From: Cystobasidiopsis lactophilus
Lineage: Eukaryota > Basidiomycota > Agaricostilbomycetes > Agaricostilbales > Chionosphaeraceae
DNA length: 64,000 bases
Assembly: GCA_001599975.1 (NCBI GenBank)
Contig: BCIO01000005.1
Span: 1,364,001-1,428,000, forward strand
Direction: 5' to 3'
Part shown: piece by piece, positions 30,653-41,503 of the stretch
How positions within the stretch are numbered: position 1 is the first letter of the stretch
How the letters are laid out: each line of letters starts with the position of its first letter
The notes under the pieces: generated by a model
Database searches by the model: none
Told to the model about the DNA's origin: nothing
The model's input: only the letters and a program-made list of their open reading frames with translations
Position numbers and translations under genes: made by a program

Positions 30653-32401
30653 TCATGGTTTACCAATCTGCACAGCAAATGAGAGGTTTTCCTGTTCGCG
30701 TTCGTATGCTTTTACGCGCTCCGTCAACCGGACCCAGTCGTCCTCCGTGCGGACTCCCTTTAGAAAGGCGGGGGCAAGGCCTTCTTGTTCAATCCGCGAC
30801 CATCCGCGCTTGAGCAAAAGGCGATTGGCGCCTTGAGCCAGCGAGCGCCGCCAAGGCTCCACATAAGGCCGACGAGGGGAGCAATTGAGGTAGGCCGGCA
30901 GCGGCGTTGGGCTGAAGTCCGCCAGAAAGCCCATGAGATTGTTTTGGTAGTCCTGCGCATCATCGTCTGTGGCGAAGACGTTGCCATCTCGGTTAGGGTC
31001 GATACCTAAGCTCCGTAGATAATCTTCTCGTCGAATCAGGTCTGCCTGCAAGCGCTGAAGTGACGGCAGGAAGCTCGAGTTCGCAATAACGTGAGCTGCG
31101 AACGTGCCCTGCGCGTAGCCGACGTGTGCTGAAGCGAGATCTGAGACGCCCTGTTAATGAGCACAACGATGACTTCAAAAGCTGCCCAAGACGTACCAGC
31201 TAGCCCAACGAAGAACAGCGATCCGATAGGAAAAGCTGGCGACAAAGGCAGTGTGTGGTTCCACATCGGCCTCAAATAGCGAAAGTTGGTCGAAAGGAAC
31301 TGGTTGAGCGAGGCAAAGGGAGGACGGCTAGGCCAATCCACGAGTTGCTCCAGGAATGGCACGCGCTTTTGATAGCCGGTGCATAAAATGACTGCGTCGA
31401 TTTCCGAATTGAGAGAGCCGTCGGCGAAGACGACAGCACCAGCTGTGAAGTGTGATACTCGTGCTGTGCGAGTCGTGCCTTCGACAGGCGGGAAGATGGC
31501 ACGGCTCCACTTTGGCGGGTCGGCATAGGAATGGTAGATCTTAACACATTCTGTAAGCCACAGCTTCCAGGCAGACTATCAGCGTACCTCGGATGCATCA
31601 CCGACCATCTGATTGGCTATTCCGTTGCCAGACGCTCCATTCCCAACAATCAAAACCTTCGTCCCGGCAAAGGCTTCTGGCCCTCTGTAAACGACCGAAT
31701 GCTGGATAGTCCGCCGTTCATCTTGCGCTAGCCATTGTTCCAGACCTGGCAATGTTGGGATATCTGGGTAGTGATACTTGCCGGGAGCGACAATAAGCGC
31801 GTCGTAGTTCCGATTCTGTGGCGGGCCGCCTCTCCGTCGAACCGTGACATCCCATTGCCCTTGTCGATAGAGGGCGGACTGAACCGAAGTATTGAAATGA
31901 ATGTACTTCGTGAGGTTTTGAGTCTCCGCGTACTCCTGCTGGTAGGCAAGAATTCGAGTCCAGGATGGGAAGAGAGTGGTGTTTTCGGAGAACGGAAATC
32001 GAGGAAAACTGTAGTCATCTTTAGCTGTGGGTATCCTGCGAGCGTGGGAAATAGAATTGACGAACGTAAACTCTGGGTGCGGAGCAAGGCTGTGAAGATT
32101 GGGGTAGAGAGGCGACTCAGGGAGATGGCCTCTTATCACGTTGAAGTCAGGCAACCTTTTTGAGAAGGTCAATTCGGACAGAAAATGAATAGAGCTTGGC
32201 TCGAACGCACCAAACGCCACCCACATCGGAGCGGATCTCGAACAAGTCGATGGTCCAGCCAGCCCGAACGTCTGCTGGAAGATCCAACACCGCTTTGAGG
32301 GAAGACAAGCCGCCTGTCCCAGCCCCGACAATTGCAACACGCTTAAGATCGACGGGTGCGATCAAGGCCCAGAGAGCAAAGGCGATTGATGACAGCTTCA
32401 T
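30653..32401 (-). CDS. Flavin-containing monooxygenase with N-terminal signal/anchor
   Basis: The start gives MKLSSIAFALWALIAPVDLK, a hydrophobic N-terminus that looks like a signal peptide or anchor, directly followed by the FAD-binding VAIVGAGTGGLSSLKAVLDL and FEIRSDVGGVW. The body includes LPDFNVIRGHLPESPLYPNL, IVAPGKYHYPDIPTLPGLE, then VVYRGPEAFAGTKVLIVGNG (the FMO identifying stretch plus the NADPH-binding GNGASGNG). Later blocks are EIDAVILCTGYQKRVPFLEQ, LFFVGLAG and FAAHVIANSSFLP. It ends YEREQENLSFAVQIGKP with the stop at 30653. Class B monooxygenases oxidise soft nucleophiles (S, N) with NADPH and O2. The motif FxGxxxH reads YRGPEAF, slightly changed. A secretory-route FMO is unusual; the substrate is unknown. 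Confidence 0.87.
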
Positions 32402-32980
32402 AGCCCTGAGAACGTCAGCTGTCCAGTAGCCGCAGGACGCATTGGACACTGGTCGAAGTAGAATGAACGAATTATTCAGCTGGGTTTAGGCAGCTTGGAA
32501 AAGTCGGGCCGAGCAATCGCAATCACACCATCGTTTGCCATCGTTTTTGGAGACACGGGCACATCACTTCGATCAGATCAAGGAGGATCTGGACAGCCGA
32601 CACTAGCAGTCCTGAAATGAGAGAGAAAGGAGAAGGAGAACACGGTTGAGGCAACATAATTTGAGAGGGCGCGAGCGAATTGCGGCAAACGCAAAAACCG
32701 GGCCAGCGGCGCAGGAAGGCAAAATCTCGTATATAGCAGCAGCTGGAAGCCCTGTGCAGTCCTCCAAGACCTCTCTGGTCCGTTCGAACCGCAATTTGTG
32801 TGCCGAGTCTGGACGAGCGAAGCAAACCTTTGAATTCGACTCGGAGGTCGCTGAAACGACCACGGCGTCGCCTTCTCGTCCGAGAGAAAACGCGTTCTTG
32901 GACCTTCTCAAAGGGACCTCATAGGACTGTCTCGAGTGCTTGAAGAGCTCAGGGATGGCCGTTCTTGTCCGCAACGCAGC
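32402..32980. promoter_or_regulatory. Divergent intergenic region, monooxygenase / phosphoesterase
   Basis: It should carry promoters of both flanking genes. Overlapping open frames lie on both strands near 32600-32920, but none has motifs or splice partners. An in-frame ATG at 32936 would lengthen the phosphoesterase by 15 residues. Confidence 0.45.
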
Positions 32981-34536
32981 ATGGGCGCTTCAAAAGGAGA
33001 GCCTTTACTCTTGCCTCTCATCTTGTCCCAGTCAGCACCGTCCAAAAGCCACCCTTCCATAGCCATTGTGAAGCGGCAATGGATTCCCTTACTTGCCTCG
33101 GCGCTCGCTTTCCTGTTTCTGTTGAAGCCTCTCCTTCTGCCCTCCGCGCCTCCTGTCGACCCTGCGGCTTTCGCACTCGCGCATCCGGATCCCACCAAAC
33201 CTGTCCTCAGATTTACCAAGGATGGCAAGTTCAAAGTGTCGACCTTCTCCGACCTGCATTTCGGGGAAGCGGAAGATACCGAATGGGGGCCGCTGCAGGA
33301 CAAGAAGAGCACGGCTGTGATGAATGCGGTCCTGGACGCGGAGAGGCCGGATCTGGTCGTCTTCAACGGCGACCTCATCACCGGCGAGAATACGTTTCGG
33401 GAGAACGCGAGCTTCTACCTAGAGCAAGTCGTCGAACCGGCTCTGAAGCGCAATGTCCCTTGGGTGAGTGCTTCATAAATTCCAAGCGCGTACACCATTC
33501 AAACAAAAGGAAACAGGCGAGTGCTTATGGCAACCATGATGCCGATAGGAACATCTCGCATCGGGAACTGCTGGAGCTTGAGCGCTTTCGCTGGCCGACT
33601 CTATCCCTCACTTCCTCCACCCTTGATGTCGGTGGCCAGCATGGCGCCTCTAACTACTATGTCCCTGTCTTCGCGCCACTTCCGTCAGATGGACGCAAGA
33701 GACGGCAGCAAGAGCAATATGAGGCAAGTCTCTCTGCCCTGGGTGTACGATACTGGAGCTCAACTAGGCTGACACTCATTGCAATCTGCTCCCTTACAGG
33801 AGCCTCTATTACTTTTGTGGTTCTTGGACTCGCGGTCTGGAAGAAATGCCGAAGGGCGGCGCATCCCCGACTTTGTCCACCCTTCTGTGGCCTATTGGAT
33901 GCATCGGACCATGGTACAGATGATGCGCCGGTGGCAAAAGCTGCCGCCCTCGCTCGTCTTTGTCCACATCCCGCCTTCGGAAGCCCTGTCGGTTCAAGAG
34001 GAGGACATCAAGCCTAACTACAATGAGCACGACCCCGACGATGCTGCTTCTCCCTTCCCAGGCATCAACGATGACGACCCTTTAACTCCGCAGAACGAGT
34101 TCAAGGACCCTCAAGGCGACAAGCCGCTTCTTGCCACCTTGCACTTGCTGAACAAGTATGGTGGCGTCTATGCCATTGCGAGTGGCCATGATGTAAGCTG
34201 GTCCACATAAGAAGCTGTACCAGCTCAAGATGAAGTCTGGATACGCAGCACGGAAACGCCTGGTGCGGTCGCCACCATCAAGCGAAAGCCCTGACCTTCT
34301 GCTTTTGTGTGAGCTCTCTCTTTTCCCGTTTAACAACGTCCTCAGAACTGCACTGACATTGTCGAGGGCAGAGGCATTCGGGCTATGGGGGGTACGGCAC
34401 CTGGGACAGAGGGTCAAGAATCTTCGAATTCGACCTTGAGAAGACGTCTTCCGTCCGTGCAGCCACGAGTTGGAACGCCATGGAGGACGGTCGAGCCCTA
34501 GATATGATTTCCTTAGACGCTCTGCAACCCGTGTAA
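32981..34536 (+). CDS. Membrane-anchored calcineurin-like phosphoesterase (Dcr2 type)
   Basis: One N-terminal membrane helix (IPLLASALAFLFLLKPLLLP) precedes a metallophosphoesterase domain. Metal-binding motifs in order are FSDLHFGE (D-x-H), VVFNGDLITGEN (GDxxxG), ASAYGNHDADRNISHRELLE (GNHD), SLVFVHIPPSEAL (the xxxH motif), and ASGHDHGNAWCGRH (GHxH, made by splicing at about 34194 and 34250). The last part reads RHSGYGGYGTWDRGSRIFEF and needs the acceptor at GGGCAG (about 34371) rather than the earlier CTCAG. This is the Dcr2/PAP29-like family; yeast Dcr2 dephosphorylates Ire1 and Sic1, but the target here is unknown. It ends MISLDALQPV, TAA at 34534-34536. Confidence 0.87.
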
Positions 34537-34986
34537 ACTCTGCGCTGGCCGCTTGAAAACCCGCCACCGTGTAGACTGACCGACTGAGCCGCCGAGCTGC
34601 ACGAACATCAAGCCTCGCCTCCTCCGTCCGTCCGCGAGCAGGCAAATTCTGACCTCCCTTGCTCCCAACTACCGCGAGCTAGGGTCAAGAAGCGAGGCTT
34701 CACGGCCGCCACTGCTCGCGTCCTCGCTTGCCCGGTCGAGCGGCGCATTCCCCGAGTGTTCGCCTGCTCCATTGAACCTTCTTTCTCGCCAGCGACCCCA
34801 GCTGCCGCCAAGCTCGCTGCCTCCTCTCCTGCTTTGTTTGTAATCTACAAGGTGATCCTTGTCGCATTCCGCGGCGGAAGCGAGCGGCTACTGAGCCTCG
34901 TTCACAGGCCATTGGCGAAAGTCCGCGCCTTGCGTTCGAGGCTTTGTCCTTCGCCCTAGCAGCCTACTCGCCCCTCGTCTGGCGCC
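34537..34986. other. Intergenic / 5' leader of the SWI1-like gene
   Basis: No exon with family motifs was seen. The stretch is C/T-rich toward its end, as is common in long 5' leaders of basidiomycete genes. Confidence 0.4.
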
Positions 34987-37900
34987 ATGCAGCAGTCCCA
35001 GCAACAGGACCTCAACCAGTTCCTCTCCTCCTTGACTGTGCCAGTGCCCCAGGCATCCGCCGGTCAAGCAGGCCAACGCCAAGTCCTTCCCCCTCAAGCC
35101 CAAATGCAGTACAGAAATCCGCCCCAGCCGCCCGGCCAGTCCGCCATCTCCCAGGCCCAGCTGGCCTCCCTCATATCGCAGTACGGCGGGCCACCAGCGC
35201 AAAACGCCCAGCCCGGCGGCCAGCAGCCCAACATGGAAAGGCGCAACGCTCTGGGCCTGGCCCAGCAGCAGCAGCAGGTCGCCAACGCCGCGGCGTCCAA
35301 TCAGCAGGCTCAGCTCTCTGCCGCGCTCCAGACAATGGGGCGCACATCAATGGGCCAGCAGCAGCCCGGTCTGGCGGCGCTGGGCATGGACTCCTTCGGT
35401 CAGGCGACTTCCTTCGGGCAGCAGCAACAACCCTCGCCGCAGATGGCGCAGCAGCAAATCCAGCAGCAATTGCAACAGCAGCAACAGCAGATGCAAAAGC
35501 CGTCCGTTCCCACGCAAGCTAGCCTGCTCAATTACGCCCGCCAGGCCCAGCAGATCGCCCACCTCCAGAATAACCGCCAGCGTATGGCCGCCCAAGCCGC
35601 GGGGGTGCAGAACATGACCGTCGGCCAGCGCACCCATATCACTAACAGCATGAACAAGATGCAGGAGGAGTCCGATCGCTTGACGGCCTTGGCTGTCGGG
35701 TTTGAGAACCAGCATGGCGGGAGGGCGGTGGTGCACGCCATGCTGAACAGCATGCAGGCCGCCAGTCTGGCTGCAGCACAGCAACAACAGGGCCAGCAAC
35801 AGAGCCAGCAGGCCGCGCAACAGCAACAGCAGCAAAGGGCGGCCGGGCTCTCGCAGCCGGGCATGTCCATGACGCTGCCAGCCACCGTGGCGACCGGCCA
35901 GACCATGCAGAATGTCGCGCAGGCCCATGCTGCTCAGCAAAACCAACAACAGCAGCAGCAAATGCAGCAGGCCCAGCAGCAACAGCAGCAGCAAAGCCAA
36001 AAGATCCCCCCTCTTCCTTCGCTCACCCACCCTCAAATTCAACTCCTCCTCAGCGTGCTCCCCGCCGACCCTCACGTTAACGACTTGCTGCGGCAGATGG
36101 CCACTCGCAACATGCAGCCAGCGCCGCCGCCGGTCCTGATGCTGGAAGGCATGCAGGTCGGACTCGCAAACTTGTTCCGGACGGTGTTGGCCCAAGGGGC
36201 GTCTGACATTGTGAACCGCACGCCAAATGGGTGGTCCAATGTCGCCAACGGCCTGGGCGCCGGCGTCCACTTTCAACACGACCACGCCGCGCTGGGCCGG
36301 CTGGTGGCCCTTTTGCCCCAAATTTATACTCAGTACTTGGCTGCCTTCGAAAGCGTGTGGGTCAGCCACCACTATAAGCGCCTTCAACAGCAACAGCAGC
36401 AGCAACAGCAGCAGCAGCAACAGCAACAACAGCAGCAGCAGCAGCAAGTTCCGCAGCAGCAGCAACAGCCTGCAATGCAGGGCGGCCAGGTGCAGTTGGA
36501 CTTGAACTCGCTCAGCAAAGCCAGCTTGAATATGCCGCCTGTTCCCAACTCTGCCTCGCCCTCTACCACATCGTTCCAGCACCAGCAACAGATCTCCCAG
36601 GCTCAGCAGGCCGCGCAGAACAACTCCGCTGCCACTTTGGAAGCGGCCATGCGCCACATCCAAAATCAAGCGTCGCTGCCAAACCTCACCATGCCCCAGC
36701 AACACCAGCAACCTGTGCAGATTCAGCAGCAACAGCCGTATCGACCCATCGCCCCGGCGCCTCCCCAGCCGTCGGCCTCGATGACCCCTCAGCAGATGCC
36801 GCCTCCTACAGGACCCCCGCGGACATCTTCACGCCAGAATATGAGGCCGGCGAATGCGCCTCTCGGCGGGGGCGACTTTGCGGAAGAGGAGGCTTTGATC
36901 AGGCGGGTGGCGGACACCGTCCAAAAGAACTTTCAAGGTCAGTCCTGTCCACTTCTCGACCCCAAGAAGAAAACTTACGCTGTTGGGCGGATACGTCAGC
37001 CAATCCCGCTACGTCGATCGACTTGGGCGACCAAGAGAAGAATACCATTCAGAGTGCTATCGACACAATGAGTCCGCAAGTGCAAGCGGTCCAGTCGAGC
37101 TTGGCCCTGATGGTGCGACTGCATGCCGGCCCGAACCAGCTCGAAACTCTGAAGAAAGTCATCCATATCGTGAGTCTGGTTGTGTTGCCTTCCAAAACCG
37201 TTTTCTGACGAGGAGGTCCTACAGATTCTCCGGTTTAACGACGCGGCGAACAAGGCACGCATTGGCATCTACACCTGCCATGTCGACTTCTTCAAGCAAG
37301 CGCACGAGTATCTCCGCATGTTCCAAAAGCCGTACCAGCAGCATCTGGTGATGCAAGCCCAGCACCAACAACATGCCGCTGCCCTATTGGGCGGTGGCAA
37401 CACCAACACCGTGAACAACGCCCTAGGCATCAACTTCATGCAACACGGCAACGTGTCGCTAGCTGCACCGACCTCCTCGATGTCGGCTCCCGCCCCCGCG
37501 GAGGCTGGCCAAAACGCCGTCTCTGGCTTCTCGCCTGAAGCTTTGCTCAACGGCCTGTCCATGCGCCCTGGTTTCCGACCAGAGGACCTCAAGCCGCCTC
37601 CGGCAAAACGACGCAACATCTCCGGCGCGACGGGCTCGCCAGCCCCGTCGCCTGCGGCCCAGAGCGTCTCGGCTGACAGCCCTGCCAAGACACCAGCGGA
37701 CACCCAGGACTATGCCTCGCCCGCTTCCACTGCCCCCAAGACGCCCAAGCAGCCGCAGCCGTCGAAGAACAGCGCCACCACCAAGGCCACCAACCCTACC
37801 AAGCCAGTCCCCAACCGGCGCAAGTCGGCTTCGACCAATGCCAAGTACCCGTCCGCCGACGAGATCATGGCCACCGTCAAGTCGGGCATGGCGCAGAAGA

Positions 37901-38607
37901 AGGCGGCCGAAAAGGAGACGCCGGCGCAGAAGCGACAAAAGGAGCTGGCAGAGGCCGAGAAGGACCCTTGGGCGTTCGTCGAGAAGGCCCTGCAAGACTT
38001 TCAGAGCTCGATGGCGCCGACCGCCGGGACGTCCAAGGATGGGCTCTTGTCCGAGACCAACTTCTTGGCTGATGACGTGAGTCTGCCTTTCTTCTTGAGC
38101 TCAAGCGCTGGCCTGATTTTTCATGGTTTATTACAGCTGCTGGGCCAGCTTGAACTCAACACCAACCCGCACATCCCACCGGTCACGCGCGATGCGTCCG
38201 GCCTCTCGTTCGTGCAACCTCTGCCGCCACTCTTCAATACCTTGGAGCAGACCGACTTCCTGACGACCTCGTTTAAGGAGGCCGAGATCGACTTTGACTG
38301 GGCAGCGATCCTGCCCAAGCCCACCAACGCTGACACGCCCGAGCTGTCGACGTCCAACAAGCCTTCTCCGGACGAGAAGACGCCTGGCACGCCAACGTCG
38401 TCGGAGGCCGCTTTGGACGCGCTGCTCCAGTGCGACCTGCCGTCTGCTCTCTCCAAGCCGACCATGTTCGGCGTGTCGGACGCCGACGTCGTTCGCAGCA
38501 GCCAAAAGCGCAAGGCCGACATCGACGACCTCTTCTCTGACCGCTTCGACTGGGACAACCTCCCGCTCAACGCCAACTGGCTGCTCTCTCCCACTGTTCC
38601 CGCATGA
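34987..38607 (+). CDS. Gln-rich ARID-domain protein, SWI1-like SWI/SNF subunit
   Basis: A very long Gln-rich first exon (34987 to about 36937) includes a 21-residue pure Gln tract. Within it an ARID-like DNA-binding region is readable: MLEGMQVGLANLFRTVLAQG, ASDIVNRTPNGWSNVANGLG, LGRLVALLPQIYTQYLAAFE, which matches the ARID pattern (NRTPNGWSxVAxxLG, then a helix ending LxxFE). Later exons give TSIDLGDQEKNTIQSAIDTM, QILRFNDAANKARIGIYTCH and a Lys-rich region (AEKETPAQKRQKELAEAEKD), and the C-terminus has LLGQLELNTNPHIPPVTRDA and DWDNLPLNANWLLSPTVPA. Three introns join at NFQ-ANPATS, VIHI-ILRFN and NFLADD-LLGQ. Gln-rich plus ARID is the SWI1/ARID1 layout, but the match is by pattern only; another Q-rich co-activator cannot be excluded. 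Confidence 0.68.
36385..36447 (+). repeat. CAG/CAA poly-glutamine tract (21 codons)
   Basis: A pure run of CAG and CAA codons starts right after the ARID-like region, so it codes for 21 glutamines, followed by VP and five more Gln. Mixed CAG/CAA use would slow slippage. Shorter Gln runs are spread over 35250-36740. Confidence 0.9.
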
Positions 38608-38855
38608 TTTCGCTTCGTCTCTCCCTCTCTCTACTTGTTGCACTTTTTTTGCCTGTACTCTCCCTTTCGCTACATTGCGTTGTACTGCCTCTCTCGCTCT
38701 CGACCTTGAATGTGCAATTACTAGCATCCTGCAATAATGGAATCAAATCCATTGTTCTCGCTCAGATCACCAACGAACCATCATGGCCAGTGCGTACGCT
38801 CCGCGGGCGGTCCGGCGGAGGTGGCAAAACTCTTTCAGTCCACCTCGGCCACCAA

Positions 38856-39871
38856 ATGTCCCTCGAGGACGACTTTTTTCTGGGCTTGGACCTCGATGCG
38901 ATTGCGGACGAAGCGACAGGGGCCGCTCCTAAGTCTGCCAAGCTGCCCCAAGCCTTTGAAGCTCGAAATGAGTCTCCCGGCGTGCGTTTTCGCCGTTCCC
39001 AGCCTTTGACCTCCCCTCCAAAGCCCCTTGTCCAGTGGTACATGAATGAAAACGCCTCATTGGTGACCAACGCCGAGCGGGTGTCAGAGTTCCGGCTGCA
39101 CTTTTTGTTCCTCCAAGGCCGGTTTGGCCAGTGCTTCGAAGAGAGCTCCAAGCTCTGGCGCGCGTACGAGGCTGCCCAGTCTGCGTCAGAAACCAAGAAG
39201 GTAAGCTTTCTTGCTTCCGCTTTAATGCGTTCTGGCTGGGGTTCAAACAGAGCTCGTCGCAGTTGCCAGTGCCGCTCGAGATTCTGGACATCTTGCTCCA
39301 GAGCGCCTGCAAGGCCGACCTGGTCTCGGCGGCCGTGTTGGACTTGAGCTATTTATCTCTAGACTATGTTCGTCTCGTTCCTGCTTCTCCTCGTTGTTGC
39401 TGTTCGCTGAGGAGGCGCGCGCGCGGGTGAAAAGGCAATTGGAGTGCCCGGTCTGGCCCTCTCCGCCGCCGCTTGTTTCCTCAAAGCTGGCGAGTCCCAA
39501 AGTATGCTTTCCCCTCCTCCTTTGCCCAGATGCCCGGGTCTGAAACATTGGAACTTGAAAAAGAACGAGTTGAAGCGCTATTGGTCTTCCTCTCCCACCG
39601 CCTCCTCCCTCGCATCGTCTCGGAGCTCATCGACGCTCTCCGGTCCTGGTCTTCCTCCCTGACTTCAACTCAATCCCAACAAGATGTCTTAACCGTCGTA
39701 GCATTATTAGAAGACCCGCAACCGTCAATTCCAGTTCCAGTATTGCCTTTACCAACCCCCGCCCAAGCTCGGTTAGAGGGGGTGTATAGGAAGAGGGCGA
39801 GTAAGTTTATAGGTTGGTTAGCGGATGAAGAAGAAGAGGAGTCGCACGAGTCGGACGTTCGGAATTTGTAA
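38856..39871 (+). CDS. Unrecognised helical protein
   Basis: I do not recognise the family. The start gives MSLEDDFFLGLDLDAIADEA, an acidic N-terminus, then LVQWYMNENASLVTNAERVS, EFRLHFLFLQGRFGQCFEES, SKLWRAYEAAQSASETKK. Two introns follow (donors about 39201 and 39367), joining to SSSQLPVPLEILDILLQSAC, then AIGVPGLALSAAACFLKAGE and KERVEALLVFLSHRLLPRIV. The sequence is mostly amphipathic helix with repeated A/L-rich pairs (LQGRFGQCFEES, ALSAAACFLKAG), which suggests TPR-like or other alpha-solenoid repeats. The tail is acidic (ADEEEEESHESD). It ends 29 bp from the stop of the convergent glycosylase gene. Function is not proposed. Confidence 0.6.
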
Positions 39872-39900
39872 ATTTATTGTACAATTTATGGAAGCATTTG

Positions 39901-41469
39901 CTATTTGCGAGTGGAGCGACGCAGAGTTGGAACCTCGGAGGAGGAGGAGATGGACACGGGTGGGAGTTGGTCGGCTGGGTCCATGACTGTGACTTTGGGC
40001 TCTTTCTTAGCTCGCTTGACCACTGGCTTCTCCTTTGCCACCAAAGTCAATTGCGCCCTCTCAAATAACAAACAAAAAGACGACTCACCTCCTCAACCTC
40101 TTGCTCCACCTCCCTCTTGACCACTTTAGCGGATTTAACCAACTTCTGCACCGAAGTCACGGCCGACGTCCTTCCCCCCACCGTCTCAAACTTGATCGTC
40201 GCCCTCTCCCCGTTCTGCATGACGAACGAGGGCACACTTCCTTTCTTGCCTTTGGACCAGCGGTGGTTGAAGAGCCAATAGCTCGGGAAGAGGGTGGAAT
40301 CCGCGTCCACTTCACAGGCGAATTCGCAGACGTGTCGAATTGACCCTTTTTGAACCCCTTTTGATTCAGTCCCTCTTTTGTAATTCGTTGTAAGGGAGAG
40401 AAGCTCACCATGTAGAGTTGCAACTTGTTCCCGCGTGAGGGTGTTGCAAGGCTGGCTAGGGTGGAGCTTGGATTGGAACAGGACCTCGTCGACCACCCAG
40501 TTCCCCAGTCCACAAAAGAGGGCGTTTTGATCTAGCAACAAAGCCTTGATAGGCGCCGTTCGAGCGGAGAGGTATTGAATGGTTTCGACCACCGAGGGCA
40601 TGTTGTGGATCTGAACACACCACCAATCTTTAGTTTAGAGGAAGGGAGAGAGGGAGAGGGAGAGACAGACTGGATCTCGACCTAACAAAGACAAAGGTGG
40701 AGTCGACAAAGGATCTCCCAGCCCAAATCGGATCCTCCCAAACCGCCTCGAATCCGAATATGCCTTTTGTTCCCACTTCAGTCTCACTCTCGCTTAGGCA
40801 ACCAGAGGGAGGCAATTACCCATTCTGTTTGGTCTTCCATAGTCAAAACCAACTTGCAATACTTGGGCGGCCAATCTTCCGTCTTTCGGATTTGCTGTAA
40901 AGACCTATAGACCACTTTTAATCACCCACACTTAGCTTTTTCGTGTGCCCACGGTTCATAAGGAAGGGGGTTAACCAACTGGAATCGCCATTTTTGACGG
41001 CGCAAGAGCCGGACATGCCAAAGTGATAGAGGACCGAAGGGGCCGCTTTGATGCACTTTGAGTTCAGCTTTCAAGAGTGAACGAGGGGTAAATACTGGAG
41101 GGTTCTCCTTCCATTATCATCTGTTCACACCCTCGCTGCTCAGACCGTGGATTGTCTCAAGGGGAAAGGGAGGGACGCAACGTAGAACTGCTTGCCCAGC
41201 CTATCGACTTTAACCACTTTCTTCCCTACCAATCCTGCCTATTAACCCTTTCAGCCTTCAAACATGAAATTTGGAGAAGAGACAGACAATGTTAGACTCT
41301 GCCTGGTCCACAAATACCAATTCATCCTTCCACACGCTCACTTTGGCGATCCGCTTGTGCAGGGTCGCTCGGCGGAGGATGTTAGCTGCTCTATTAACCT
41401 ATTGTCACACTTTGTGAGTCACAAGTTGTGTGTACGAGGGGCGAGATTTACTTCTGGCAATTCTGGCAT
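39901..41469 (-). CDS. Fpg/Nei-family DNA glycosylase (formamidopyrimidine type)
   Basis: The first exon codes MPELPE and splices at GAAG-taaatc (acceptor CAATAG) to VNRAANILRRATLHKRIAKV, giving the Fpg start in which Pro2 is the Schiff-base nucleophile and Glu3 the acid. The helix-2-turn-helix region reads LLDQNALFCGLGNWVVDEVL and FQSKLHPSQP, the classic Fpg block around a conserved Asn/Gly/Val. The C-terminal extension is basic (KLVKSAKVVKREVEQEVEE and EKPVVKRAKKEPKV), ending SSSEVPTLRRSTRK. No zinc finger is visible, so it is the zinc-less fungal/plant type. It removes oxidised bases and cuts the abasic site in the nucleus. Middle exons near 40660-41200 were not resolved base by base. Its start codon is 34 bp from the ceramide synthase start. 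Confidence 0.86.
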
Positions 41470-41503
41470 TTGAAGCTTGGAGGTGGACGTCCAAGTTGTT
41501 AGA
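41470..41503. promoter_or_regulatory. 34-bp gap between divergent start codons
   Basis: The Fpg-type gene begins at 41469 on the minus strand and the ceramide synthase at 41504 on the plus strand. The 34 bp cannot hold two conventional promoters and leaders, so transcripts must start inside the opposite gene's first exon or intron, or one start codon is further in. Confidence 0.6.

Noticed and set aside
22724-32401. Possible secondary-metabolite cluster (SDR, monooxygenase)
   Set aside because: No core enzyme (PKS, NRPS, terpene synthase) is present and housekeeping genes lie between them.
35347-36732. A 461-codon open frame on the minus strand, very Leu-rich
   Set aside because: It is the antisense shadow of the Gln-rich coding exon (CAG read backwards gives CTG, Leu). 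It has no family motifs.
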